From assembly GCF_004804315.1 (NCBI RefSeq), contig NZ_SRXX01000004.1, forward strand, positions 230,188 to 294,187: DNA of 64,000 nt. Reading direction: 5' to 3'. A program made the translations under genes and the position numbers. This document shows positions 52,895-60,799 of the stretch, in pieces (the first letter of the stretch is position 1; each line of letters opens with the position of its first letter). Source of the DNA: Flagellimonas onchidii (GTDB lineage: Bacteria; Bacteroidota; Bacteroidia; Flavobacteriales; Flavobacteriaceae). The notes below the pieces were generated by a model. It was not told where the DNA came from. It saw only the letters and a list, made by a program, of their open reading frames with translations, and searched no databases.

Positions 52895-53416
52895 ATGAAA
52901 ACAAAATCATTAATCCTCTTCCTGTCATTTAGCTTGACCATACTGTTCATTTCTTGTTCAGATGAAAATGACACAACACAAAACGAAACGAACTTCTATC
53001 CTGAAACTATAATAGGCACTGATGCTTTTCAAGTAAAATTCGGTCATCAAAACTTAGAAAACAACCTAGAGTTAGAAATATTGATTCCAGAAAACATAAA
53101 TGGATTCTCCAAAAATGAACTCCTTATACTTTTTCCCTTTTATCAGTCCAATACTGTTGATTCAAAAGTATGGTCTTCTATACCAACACTTCAAATAGAA
53201 AGCGGTTATAAAATTATATATTCAAGACAAGATCATTCGAATCTTACGCTATTTGCTGAAAAATCTAATTCAAATCTTCCATATGAAAATCCAATTGAGC
53301 TTAAAAATTTAACCGTAATAGCTGTTAAAACTAGTTCATTAAAAGGTTTAACTAGAAATGATTTAGATATAAGAAATTACATGGAACTCATAAATCACTA
53401 TAATCTTAAAGAATAA
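52895..53416 (+). CDS. Small lipoprotein of unknown function
   Basis: A 173-residue protein with a lipoprotein signal (SLTILFISCSDEND). The mature part is beta-rich (TDAFQVKFGHQNLENNLELEILIPENI) and has no recognisable motif. It follows the CARDB-like gene by 46 bases in the same direction and is followed by a strong terminator, so the two may share a transcript. Confidence 0.65.
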   Translation: MKTKSLILFLSFSLTILFISCSDENDTTQNETNFYPETIIGTDAFQVKFGHQNLENNLELEILIPENINGFSKNELLILFPFYQSNTVDSKVWSSIPTLQIESGYKIIYSRQDHSNLTLFAEKSNSNLPYENPIELKNLTVIAVKTSSLKGLTRNDLDIRNYMELINHYNLKE

Positions 53417-53438
53417 CGTTGGTTTAGAAATGTTATCC

Positions 53439-53467
53439 AAGGCCCTGCTATGCAGGGCCTTTCTTTT
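53439..53467 (+). terminator. Strong Rho-independent terminator
   Basis: A perfect 10-bp GC-rich stem (AAGGCCCTGC / GCAGGGCCTT) with a TAT loop is followed by TCTTTT. It lies 22 bases after the lipoprotein stop. Confidence 0.92.
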
Positions 53468-53529
53468 ACCGTTCATCGAAAAGTGTGGGTTTTTTCCCTC
53501 CCTAAACGCCTATTAACCATCTATTTAAT

Positions 53530-53537
53530 TATATTTG
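53530..53537 (+). promoter_or_regulatory. Bacteroidota -7 promoter element for the first sorting-domain mini-protein gene
   Basis: TATATTTG matches the TAnnTTTG consensus exactly and lies 28 bases before the ATG at 53565. I see no clear -33 TTG at the expected distance. Confidence 0.4.
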
Positions 53538-53564
53538 TGGCATAACCTTTGCGACCAAATCTTT

Positions 53565-53873
53565 ATGAAGCAACTTTACTTCGTCTTTTTCTTATTTATC
53601 TGTTCTTTGGCGTTTTCCCAAAATGCCCAAAAGAATGCAGATATAGACGGGTTTAAGTTGTATCCCAATCCGGTTACTTATGGAAAGGTCTATATTCAGA
53701 CTAACTTAAATGCCCCAAAGAAGATTTTGATATTCGATGTGTTGGGAACCCCAGTGCTGCAAACTACTATTTTGGGCAAAGAACTCAATCTTTCCAGCTT
53801 GGACAAAGGTGTCTATATCCTTCGGGTATTCGAAAACAATAAAGTAGCCACTAGAAAGCTTATTGTCAAGTAA
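53565..53873 (+). CDS. T9SS type A sorting-domain mini-protein, copy 1
   Basis: Start at the ATG at 53565, giving the signal MKQLYFVFFLFICSLAFSQ. After a linker of ~10 residues, the rest of the 102-residue protein is a type A T9SS C-terminal domain: GFKLYPNPVTYGKVYIQT, KILIFDVLGTPVLQT, LDKGVYILRVFENNKVATRKLIVK. Normally this domain is the tail of a large cargo protein and is removed by the T9SS sortase. Here there is no cargo, so the protein is only an address label. A paralogue follows at 54005. Confidence 0.88.
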   Translation: MKQLYFVFFLFICSLAFSQNAQKNADIDGFKLYPNPVTYGKVYIQTNLNAPKKILIFDVLGTPVLQTTILGKELNLSSLDKGVYILRVFENNKVATRKLIVK

Positions 53874-54004
53874 TTGACCAATTTTTCAGGCTAAAAACCT
53901 TCACTTTTACACCTTTACCTACATAATTCCTTGTTTCACAACATTTTGTAGCCTACCCTGAACGGTTTTTCTACTTTTATATTGCTATACCCAAATCAGC
54001 ATTT

Positions 54005-54328
54005 ATGAAGAAAATCTACTTTCTAATCATTATGGCTTTACCTATTTTCTCATTCGGTCAAGAATTGGTCAGTGTTAATACTGAGCAGGTACAAGAGCTA
54101 AAGGGATTCAAAATGTATCCCAATCCCGCTTATGGGGATGAAGTATATGTAACCACCGCTTCCAATGGAACCAAAGAAATCAAAATCTATGATGTTTTTG
54201 GAGAAGTGGTACTTACAGATAGAATTACCACCAATACATTAAACATATCCAGATTGGTTCCTGGTGTTTATGTACTCCAGGTCACTGAAAAAGAAAAAAC
54301 CATGACCAGAAAGCTGGTCGTCAAATAA
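54005..54328 (+). CDS. T9SS type A sorting-domain mini-protein, copy 2
   Basis: A 107-residue paralogue of the previous gene: signal peptide (MKKIYFLIIMALPIFSFGQ), ~15 residues of linker, then GFKMYPNPAYGDEVYVTT, EIKIYDVFGEVVLT, RLVPGVYVLQVTEKEKTMTRKLVVK. The two genes are separately spaced (131 bases apart) and probably have their own promoters. The function of cargo-less sorting domains is unknown; they might occupy or regulate the secretion machinery, or act as small surface proteins. Confidence 0.88.
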   Translation: MKKIYFLIIMALPIFSFGQELVSVNTEQVQELKGFKMYPNPAYGDEVYVTTASNGTKEIKIYDVFGEVVLTDRITTNTLNISRLVPGVYVLQVTEKEKTMTRKLVVK

Positions 54329-54338
54329 AACTGCTTCA

Positions 54339-54371
54339 AAAAGGCCTTTCTCCGGAAAGGCCTTTTTATTT
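54339..54371 (+). terminator. Rho-independent terminator after the second mini-protein gene
   Basis: A perfect 12-bp stem (AAAAGGCCTTTC / GAAAGGCCTTTT) with a TCCG loop and a T-rich tail. The T tail merges into TATTTTTG (54367-54374), which fits the TAnnTTTG promoter element for the acyl-protein synthetase gene starting at 54392. Confidence 0.88.
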
Positions 54372-54391
54372 TTGGGTACTTTTATCCCCTC

Positions 54392-55378
54392 ATGGACAGT
54401 AAGAGTATTCAAAAAATCTTCTCGATACACACTTCAACCGAATTTGAGTCAATGGCTCTTAAGGTTTTTGAGTTTCAATTTCAAAACAACACAGTCTATA
54501 AAACCTATTGCTCCCATCTTGGCAAATCTCCTTTAAACGTTAATAGTGTAGGAGAGATACCCTTTCTGCCCATCGAATTTTTTAAGAAATATAAAATCGT
54601 TTCTTCAAAAAAGAAACCAGAGGCCATATTCGAAAGTAGTGGAACCACCTCAAACAATACCAGTAAACACTATGTAGCAGATATTGCCCTATACCAAAAG
54701 AGTTTTCTGAACGGATTCAACACCTTTTATGGCCTAGTTGAAGATTACTGCATCTTGGCATTGCTACCCTCCTACTTGGAGCGTGAAGGTTCTTCGCTAG
54801 TCCATATGGTGCATGATTTAGTATCCAAGACAAAACATCTAAGTAGTGGCTTCTATCTCAATAATTTGGAAAATCTGCATGATAAACTCCTTCAACTTAA
54901 AGCAGAGCGAGCAAAGGTTTTGTTGATAGGTGTTTCATTTGCCCTTCTGGATCTTGCGGAACGATTTCCCATGAACCTGAATGACATTATTATCATGGAA
55001 ACCGGTGGCATGAAAGGCCGCCGAAAAGAACTGATTCGTACCGAGCTGCACCATATTCTTAAGAACGCTTTTCAAGTTCCCGACATTCATTCAGAATATG
55101 GTATGACCGAATTGTTGTCCCAAGCCTATTCAAAAGGCAATGGATTATTTGAATGTCCTCCATGGATGAAAATAGTAACCCGAGATACTGAAGATCCACT
55201 TGCCACACAACCCCATGGAAAAACAGGAGGTATTAATGTAATTGATCTGGCCAATGTGTATTCATGTTCGTTTATCGCTACCCAAGATTTAGGAAAAACC
55301 TATACCAACGGAACTTTTGAAGTATTGGGCAGATTTGACCATTCTGATGTTAGGGGGTGTAATTTGATGGCACTTTAG
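54392..55378 (+). CDS. LuxE-like acyl-protein synthetase / acyltransferase
   Basis: A 328-residue protein related to LuxE and the AMP-forming adenylate synthetases: FFKKYKIVSSKKKPEAIFESSGTTSNN carries the S-S-G-T-T AMP-binding motif (positions ~80), and IHSEYGMTELLSQAYS carries the E-Y-G-M-T-E motif. LuxE activates fatty acids as acyl-AMP and passes them to the reductase in bacterial luminescence, but no lux reductase or luciferase genes are present here. It probably activates a carboxylic acid in another pathway, perhaps surface-polymer synthesis. It overlaps the convergent lipocalin-like gene by 4 bases. Confidence 0.85.
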   Translation: MDSKSIQKIFSIHTSTEFESMALKVFEFQFQNNTVYKTYCSHLGKSPLNVNSVGEIPFLPIEFFKKYKIVSSKKKPEAIFESSGTTSNNTSKHYVADIALYQKSFLNGFNTFYGLVEDYCILALLPSYLEREGSSLVHMVHDLVSKTKHLSSGFYLNNLENLHDKLLQLKAERAKVLLIGVSFALLDLAERFPMNLNDIIIMETGGMKGRRKELIRTELHHILKNAFQVPDIHSEYGMTELLSQAYSKGNGLFECPPWMKIVTRDTEDPLATQPHGKTGGINVIDLANVYSCSFIATQDLGKTYTNGTFEVLGRFDHSDVRGCNLMAL

Positions 55379-55764
55379 TTTTTATTATAGAGCAAGGTCA
55401 GCTCATCATCGGCAATGTTAGGGTTATCTACATAGGTAAGTTCCAAATCATCTCCTCTTCTTTGGTAGGTATAGAGCTTTCCATTTATGTTGATCTTACC
55501 TCCATCGTTTATAAAAGTATATGTACCTGATTCGGTTACAAACCAAGAAGTGTCGTCCGAATTTTCTACAATCACCCGTTGCTCAGAACTGTCAAAAGTC
55601 AATTTATGGGCGCTAAAGTCAAAGTCCTCATCAAAACCACAGAAGCAAATTGCCCTTTCTAAAACCCATGTGCCATTTAAGGCTGCATCAACCACATAAT
55701 CATCGCCAGAAAAACAGCTATTGAGTATACACAGCAGTACAAAAAGAATACTTGCTTTTTTCAT
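55375..55764 (-). CDS. Lipocalin-like small lipoprotein
   Basis: A 129-residue protein with a lipoprotein signal (SILFVLLCILNSCFSG). The mature part (NGTWVLERAICFCGF, YTFINDGGKININGKLYTYQRRGDDLELTY) resembles the lipocalin-like/META-type eight-strand barrels common in Bacteroidota lipoproteins. No ligand can be assigned. Its stop is shared with the end of the acyl-protein synthetase gene (TTAG). Confidence 0.7.
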   Translation of the reverse strand: MKKASILFVLLCILNSCFSGDDYVVDAALNGTWVLERAICFCGFDEDFDFSAHKLTFDSSEQRVIVENSDDTSWFVTESGTYTFINDGGKININGKLYTYQRRGDDLELTYVDNPNIADDELTLLYNKN

Positions 55765-55819
55765 TTTTAAAGTATTGATTCATTTTGTAGATAAAGAATC
55801 GCAATAAACGTTGCGCTGA

Positions 55820-57118
55820 CTAGTCGACAACCAGAACAAAATAGTTTTTCTTACCTCTTTGAAGCAACACAAACTTGTCATTGATCAAATCAGCCTCGGT
55901 GATCTGGTAGTCCTCTTTTACCTTTTGCTTGTTTACCGAGATGGAATTCTGTTTCAATTCTCTTCTGGCTTCTCCGTTCGAACCTAAAAATCCTGTTTTT
56001 GCAGCCAAAGCCCCAATCATATCCAATCCATCGGTGATATCGGCCTTGGACACTTGGGCTTGGGGTACGCCTTCAAAAACATCAAGAAAAGTCTTCTCAT
56101 CCAACTGTTTCAAATCGTCAGAAGTAGACTTTCCAAACAAAATATTACTTGCCGCAATGGCATTATCCAAATCCGCTTTGGAATGCACCATAATTGTAAT
56201 TTCCTCTGCAAGCTTTTTCTGCAACACCCTTAAATGAGGTGCTTCCTTGTGCTCCGAAACTAATCCTTCAATTTCTTCTTGCGTCAGAAAAGTGAAAATC
56301 TTGATATACTTCTCAGCATCCTCATCAGAAGTATTCAACCAATACTGGTAAAATTTATATGGGGAGGTACGTTCCGCATCCAGCCAAACGTTTCCACCTT
56401 CGGTTTTCCCAAATTTTGTACCATCGGCCTTGGTAATCAACGGACAGGTCAAGGCAAAACCTTTCCCTCCGCCAATTCTTCTGATAAGTTCAGTTCCCGT
56501 GGTAATGTTGCCCCACTGATCACTACCTCCCATTTGAAGGGTACAATTGTGGTTTTGGTAGAGGTGCAAAAAGTCATACCCCTGCACCAACTGGTATGTA
56601 AATTCAGTGAACGACATACCTTCTTTGGCATCGGATGAAAGACGTTTTTTAACCGAATCCTTGGCCATCATATAATTGACCGTAATATGCTTTCCGACAT
56701 CCCTGATAAAATCAAGGAAGGAAAAATTCTTCATCCAATCATAGTTGTTAACAAGAACAGCTGCATTGGGCTCGTCACTTTCAAAATCCAAAAAACGACT
56801 CAACTGTGCCTTTATGGCTTCTTGATTGTGTCGAAGCGTTTTTTCGTCCAAAAGATTTCTCTCGGCGGATTTCCCTGAAGGGTCACCAATCATTCCTGTA
56901 GCTCCTCCTACCAAAGCAAAAGGTTTATGGCCAGCCAATTGAAAATGCCTTAGCATCATCACACTAACCAAATGACCTATATGGAGTGAATCTGCTGTTG
57001 GGTCAATTCCCACATAAGCTGCTTGCATACCTTCCATAAGATGCTCCTCGGCACCGGGCATAACATCATGCACCATCCCCCTCCATTGCAATTCTTGAAC
57101 AAAATTCTTCACCGTCAA
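55820..57118 (-). CDS. tyrS: Tyrosyl-tRNA synthetase
   Basis: A 432-residue class I aminoacyl-tRNA synthetase. The HIGH motif is [11 protein letters not shown], the tyrosine-binding region includes [12 protein letters not shown], and the KMSKS motif appears as [10 protein letters not shown]-terminal S4-like RNA-binding domain (about 360-432) reads [19 protein letters not shown]. The first in-frame start is TTG at 57118; GTG at 57112, giving [12 protein letters not shown], may be the real one. No ATG exists nearby. Confidence 0.96.
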   Translation of the reverse strand: MTVKNFVQELQWRGMVHDVMPGAEEHLMEGMQAAYVGIDPTADSLHIGHLVSVMMLRHFQLAGHKPFALVGGATGMIGDPSGKSAERNLLDEKTLRHNQEAIKAQLSRFLDFESDEPNAAVLVNNYDWMKNFSFLDFIRDVGKHITVNYMMAKDSVKKRLSSDAKEGMSFTEFTYQLVQGYDFLHLYQNHNCTLQMGGSDQWGNITTGTELIRRIGGGKGFALTCPLITKADGTKFGKTEGGNVWLDAERTSPYKFYQYWLNTSDEDAEKYIKIFTFLTQEEIEGLVSEHKEAPHLRVLQKKLAEEITIMVHSKADLDNAIAASNILFGKSTSDDLKQLDEKTFLDVFEGVPQAQVSKADITDGLDMIGALAAKTGFLGSNGEARRELKQNSISVNKQKVKEDYQITEADLINDKFVLLQRGKKNYFVLVVD

Positions 57119-57200
57119 AATCTTTTAGAATAGCTGCAAATATAAAATGAAAGTTCCCATATACCTGAATAAATCCAATCCAATTGGGTACTTTTACCTA

Positions 57201-58214
57201 ATGATTTTGGTTACAGGAGGTACTGGACTTGTTGGCTCCCATTTATTGTATCAGTTGGCAAAAAGCGGGGAAAATATTAGAGCGAGCTATCGAAAGAAAG
57301 ATTCGATAAACAAAGTCGAAGAGGTTTTTGGATACTATACTGATACACCTTCAACCCTGCTTCAAAGAATTACATGGGTCAAGGCTGATATTTCTGACAT
57401 TAGTTCCCTTATCCCCCTTTTTGAGGGGATAGAATTGGTATACCACTGCGCCGCTTTGATTTCCTTTAGTCCAAAAGATTACACGGCATTGGTCCAAGCC
57501 AATGTAGAAGGTACGGCGAACATTGTCAATCTTAGTTTGGAACATCAAGTAAAGAAACTCTGTTATGTGAGTTCCATTGCGGCTATAGGCCCAAGTTCAA
57601 AAGGCAAGGTTACTACTGAGGAAAACGAATGGAAAGATACCAATGTTTCCGTTTACGGGCTAACCAAGCATGAAGCGGAATTAGAGGTTTGGCGAGGGTC
57701 TCAAGAAGGTCTACAAGTAGTTGTTGTAAACCCAGGGGTTATTTTAGGTCCTGGTTTTTGGCATACTGGAAGCGGTACATTTTTCAAGTATGCCTCTAAA
57801 GAGAAAAAAAGCTATTTTCCTGGCGGCACAGGGTTTGTTTCAATCCATGATGTGGTCGGGGCCATGGTGAAATTAATGAAATCCAACATTAGCCGTGAGC
57901 AATTTATTTTGGTCAATGAAAACCTTACCTATAAAGAACTCTTTCAAAAAATGGCCTCAGAGCTCCAGGTAAGTGCTCCTTCTAAACCTATTCCATTTTG
58001 GCTTCTTGAAATAGCCTGGAGAACTGACTGGCTAAAGAGTAATTTATTGGGTAAAAGAAGGAAATTAACCAAAAATATGGTGAAAGGTTTATATTATCAG
58101 GAAACCTACAGTAACAAGAAAATCAAAGATGCTATTGATTTCGAATTTGAAGACTTGGACAAGGCAATAAAATTCTGTTGCTCAATACTTACAAATCGGA
58201 CACTGTCTTCTTAG
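57201..58214 (+). CDS. NAD-dependent epimerase/dehydratase (extended SDR)
   Basis: Start at the ATG at 57201, which gives MILVTGGTGLVGSHLLYQL, the usual SDR beginning; the open frame extends to 57147. The 337-residue protein has the T-G-x-x-G-x-x-G NAD(P) site, YHCAALISF, and the catalytic Y-x3-K in VYGLTKHEAELEV. The family acts on sugar nucleotides or on steroid/flavonoid-like reductants. The residues VYHCAA...S resemble the dihydroflavonol-reductase-like branch, and the substrate is unknown. Its last 26 bases overlap the convergent DUF4296 gene. Confidence 0.88.
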   Translation: MILVTGGTGLVGSHLLYQLAKSGENIRASYRKKDSINKVEEVFGYYTDTPSTLLQRITWVKADISDISSLIPLFEGIELVYHCAALISFSPKDYTALVQANVEGTANIVNLSLEHQVKKLCYVSSIAAIGPSSKGKVTTEENEWKDTNVSVYGLTKHEAELEVWRGSQEGLQVVVVNPGVILGPGFWHTGSGTFFKYASKEKKSYFPGGTGFVSIHDVVGAMVKLMKSNISREQFILVNENLTYKELFQKMASELQVSAPSKPIPFWLLEIAWRTDWLKSNLLGKRRKLTKNMVKGLYYQETYSNKKIKDAIDFEFEDLDKAIKFCCSILTNRTLSS

Positions 58215-58608
58215 TATTGTTTACCTCTTTTTTCTTTTCGCGTGCTTTTCGAGCACTGTCATTTCTTTTCTGTGTAATTTGCTCAAAATCACTGGACTTT
58301 TTTTCCAATATGGCCTCTACTTTTTCATAAATGGACTGGTATTCCAAAGGAATGGAAGCATAGTATAAATCACTTTGCACATATTGCACGCTATCGATAC
58401 CATATTTTTCGTAAAGAAAATCCATGATTTTGATATTGTTCTGGTCCAACATCAATTGATTGGTGGATTTTATCGAATTTAATACTGCCAGATCATGTAA
58501 AATCTGTACCATTTTTTCTTTGGGAATTAGGTTTTCGGGTTTTTCCACAACTTTTTCATTGCAGGAAAACATAATCAATGCTAAAAATATTGGAATGATC
58601 CTTACCAT
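58189..58608 (-). CDS. DUF4296 lipoprotein
   Basis: A 139-residue protein with a lipoprotein signal (IIPIFLALIMFSC, Cys16). The mature part begins KPENLIPKEKMVQILHDLAVLN, typical of DUF4296, and ends in a charged coiled-coil tail. In Flavobacteriaceae this family is regularly encoded beside dihydroorotase, as here (3 bases downstream of it). Its function is unknown. Confidence 0.85.
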   Translation of the reverse strand: MVRIIPIFLALIMFSCNEKVVEKPENLIPKEKMVQILHDLAVLNSIKSTNQLMLDQNNIKIMDFLYEKYGIDSVQYVQSDLYYASIPLEYQSIYEKVEAILEKKSSDFEQITQKRNDSARKAREKKKEVNNTKKTVSDL

Positions 58609-58611
58609 ATT

Positions 58612-59952
58612 TTATCGATCAAAAGTGAGTCGTTTTGCATTCTTTTTCGGTGAAAAATTACCTAACTCAAAGGCCAAGTGGCCATTTATAAAAGTACGCA
58701 TGATCTCAGACCCAAAAGTAACGCCTTCAAACGGAGACCACCCACATTTATACAAAATATTAGCTTTTTTAACTTCGTTTTGGGTATTTCGATTGATCTG
58801 AACCAAATCAGCATAATATCCTTCTCGAATAAAGCCGCGCTTGTCCAAATCAAAAAGCTTGGCCGGATTATGGCACATTTTCTCAACGATTTTCTCCAAA
58901 GTGATTCTTCCTTCCTCCTGTTTTTGTAACATGGCCAGCAACGCATGTTGTACCAACGGCCCACCTGAAGGTGCTTTGGTGTAGGGGTTATTTTTTTCCT
59001 GAATGGTGTGCGGTGCATGATCTGTAGCTATAACGTCAATTCTGTCGTCCAGAAGTGCATCCCATAGCCTTTCTCTATCAGATTTGGTCTTAACTGCCGG
59101 ATTCCATTTGATCAAGGTTCCCTTTTCGTCATAATCTTCGTCAGAAAACCAAAGATGGTGAATACATACCTCTGCGGTAATCTTTTTTTCCTCCAAAGGA
59201 ATCTTATTGGTAAACAAATCGGTTTCAATACCGGTTGAAAGATGAAAAACATGAAGTCTTGCACCAGTCTTCTTCGCCAATGCGATAGCTTTTGATGAGG
59301 AAAGATAACAGGCCTCCTCGCTTCTTATAATAGGATGCGTGCCTATTGGAATATCATCACCATACATTTCCTTGTATTTGGCCATATTTGCCCGGATGGT
59401 GTTCTCATCTTCACAGTGAGTGGAAATGACCATTTCGGTGTTTTTGAATATTTTTTCAAGAACCGCTTCGTTATCAACGAGCATATTCCCTGTGGAAGAC
59501 CCTAAGAACAGCTTTACTCCTGAACACGACTTTTTATTAAGTTTTTTTAGTTCTTCCAAATTATCATTGGTTCCACCGAACAAAAAAGAATAATTGGCAA
59601 AAGAATCTTTAGCAGCTATTGCGAACTTTTCTTCGAGTTTCTCTATTGTGGTTGTCTGCGGAATGGTATTGGGCTGTTCCATGAAGGAAGTAATACCCCC
59701 AGCAATAGCTGCCCTACTTTCCGAGGCAATGTCTCCTTTATGGGTGAGTCCCGGCTCCCTAAAATGAACTTGGTCATCAATTATTCCCGGAAAGAGCAAG
59801 TCTCCTTCCAAATCAAAGGTTTTGGCATTGGCATCCGAAATATCTGGATCTAACCGAACGATATAATCGTCTTGCAACAACACATCTGTTTCAAAAACTC
59901 TGTTTTCATTAACAACAGTGGCATTTTTTAGAAGGGTTTTGGACATTATCAA
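58612..59952 (-). CDS. pyrC: Dihydroorotase-family amidohydrolase
   Basis: A 446-residue cytoplasmic enzyme of the class that cyclises carbamoyl-aspartate in pyrimidine synthesis. Motifs are FPGIIDDQVHFREPG (metal site and substrate arginine), THCEDENTI, EVCIHHLWF and ATDHAPHT. In the first motif the usual H-x-H is Q-V-H, so one zinc ligand is glutamine. The first ATG (59952) overlaps the stop of the upstream GT2 gene; a second ATG at 59946 (MSKTLLKNATVV) is an equally good start. It shares an operon with the GT2 and DUF4296 genes. Confidence 0.9.
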   Translation of the reverse strand: MIMSKTLLKNATVVNENRVFETDVLLQDDYIVRLDPDISDANAKTFDLEGDLLFPGIIDDQVHFREPGLTHKGDIASESRAAIAGGITSFMEQPNTIPQTTTIEKLEEKFAIAAKDSFANYSFLFGGTNDNLEELKKLNKKSCSGVKLFLGSSTGNMLVDNEAVLEKIFKNTEMVISTHCEDENTIRANMAKYKEMYGDDIPIGTHPIIRSEEACYLSSSKAIALAKKTGARLHVFHLSTGIETDLFTNKIPLEEKKITAEVCIHHLWFSDEDYDEKGTLIKWNPAVKTKSDRERLWDALLDDRIDVIATDHAPHTIQEKNNPYTKAPSGGPLVQHALLAMLQKQEEGRITLEKIVEKMCHNPAKLFDLDKRGFIREGYYADLVQINRNTQNEVKKANILYKCGWSPFEGVTFGSEIMRTFINGHLAFELGNFSPKKNAKRLTFDR

Positions 59953-60677
59953 AAATTCTTTTTAAAAAATATGCTTCTAAATTTCATTGCTATTACACCA
60001 AAAATGGCCTCACGGATAATAGCAGAATTCATTTTGGACTTTCCATTGACCCTATCGGTAAAAATTATGGATACCTCCTGAATTTTAAAACCCTTAAGGT
60101 AGGCTCGATATTTCATTTCAATTTGAAAAGCGTATCCGATAAAACGCACAGCATCCAAATTGATTCCTTCCAAAACCTTTCTATGGTAGCAAATAAATCC
60201 AGCTGTAGGGTCATGGACCCGCATTCCGGTAATTATTTTCACATAAAATGAAGCTCCATAGGACAACAAGATTCTAAAAAGTGGCCAGTTCACCACATTT
60301 ACTCCTTTTTTATATCGAGAACCTATAGCAACATCTGCTCCATCGAGGCAAGCACGATGCAATCGGGATAAATCTGCTGGTCGATGCGAAAAATCGGCAT
60401 CCATTTCAAAAATGTACTCATAATCCCGCTCCAAAGCCCATTTGAAGCCATGGATATAGGCAGTGCCTAATCCAGATTTTTCCTTTCGTACCTCCAAAAA
60501 AAGACGCTTTGGAAACTGCTCCTGTAATTTTTGTACGTTTAGAGCTGTGCCATCAGGAGAATTATCATCCACCACCAAAACATGAAAGTCTTTTTTTAAA
60601 TCAAAAACCGTTTTCACAATGGCTTCAATGTTCTCAATTTCATTGAAAGTGGGTATGATTACCAGACCGTCTGCCAT
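59949..60677 (-). CDS. Polyprenyl-phosphate mannose synthase-like GT2
   Basis: A 242-residue GT2-fold enzyme without membrane segments. Motifs are IIPTFNEIENIEAIV, LVVDDNSPDGT (nucleotide sugar and metal), EMDADFSHRPADL (D-x-D) and ITGMRVHDPTAGFICYHRKVL. The last is typical of DPM1-type polyprenyl-phosphate mannose (or glucosamine) synthases. The product is probably a polyprenyl-phosphate sugar used by the divergent GT39 enzyme. It is followed with a 4-base overlap by the dihydroorotase gene. Confidence 0.9.
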   Translation of the reverse strand: MADGLVIIPTFNEIENIEAIVKTVFDLKKDFHVLVVDDNSPDGTALNVQKLQEQFPKRLFLEVRKEKSGLGTAYIHGFKWALERDYEYIFEMDADFSHRPADLSRLHRACLDGADVAIGSRYKKGVNVVNWPLFRILLSYGASFYVKIITGMRVHDPTAGFICYHRKVLEGINLDAVRFIGYAFQIEMKYRAYLKGFKIQEVSIIFTDRVNGKSKMNSAIIREAIFGVIAMKFRSIFFKKNF

Positions 60678-60770
60678 TCGTTTTGGATTAGAAGCGCTAA
60701 AATACGGTTTTCTGTGTTGCCCACAGGTCTTGATCTATGCTTTAATTGCTGTGCTGTAATTCAATATTTG

Positions 60771-60778
60771 TAACTTTG
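60771..60778 (+). promoter_or_regulatory. Bacteroidota -7 promoter element for the GT39 gene
   Basis: TAACTTTG matches TAnnTTTG exactly, 22 bases before the ATG at 60800. A TTG at 60746-60748 lies 22 bases upstream, slightly further than the usual spacing. Confidence 0.45.
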
Positions 60779-60799
60779 AACCTTCTAAAATCCCATTTG

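Noticed and set aside
54392..55378. A bioluminescence operon around the LuxE-like gene
   Set aside because: No luciferase or acyl-reductase genes lie in the window.
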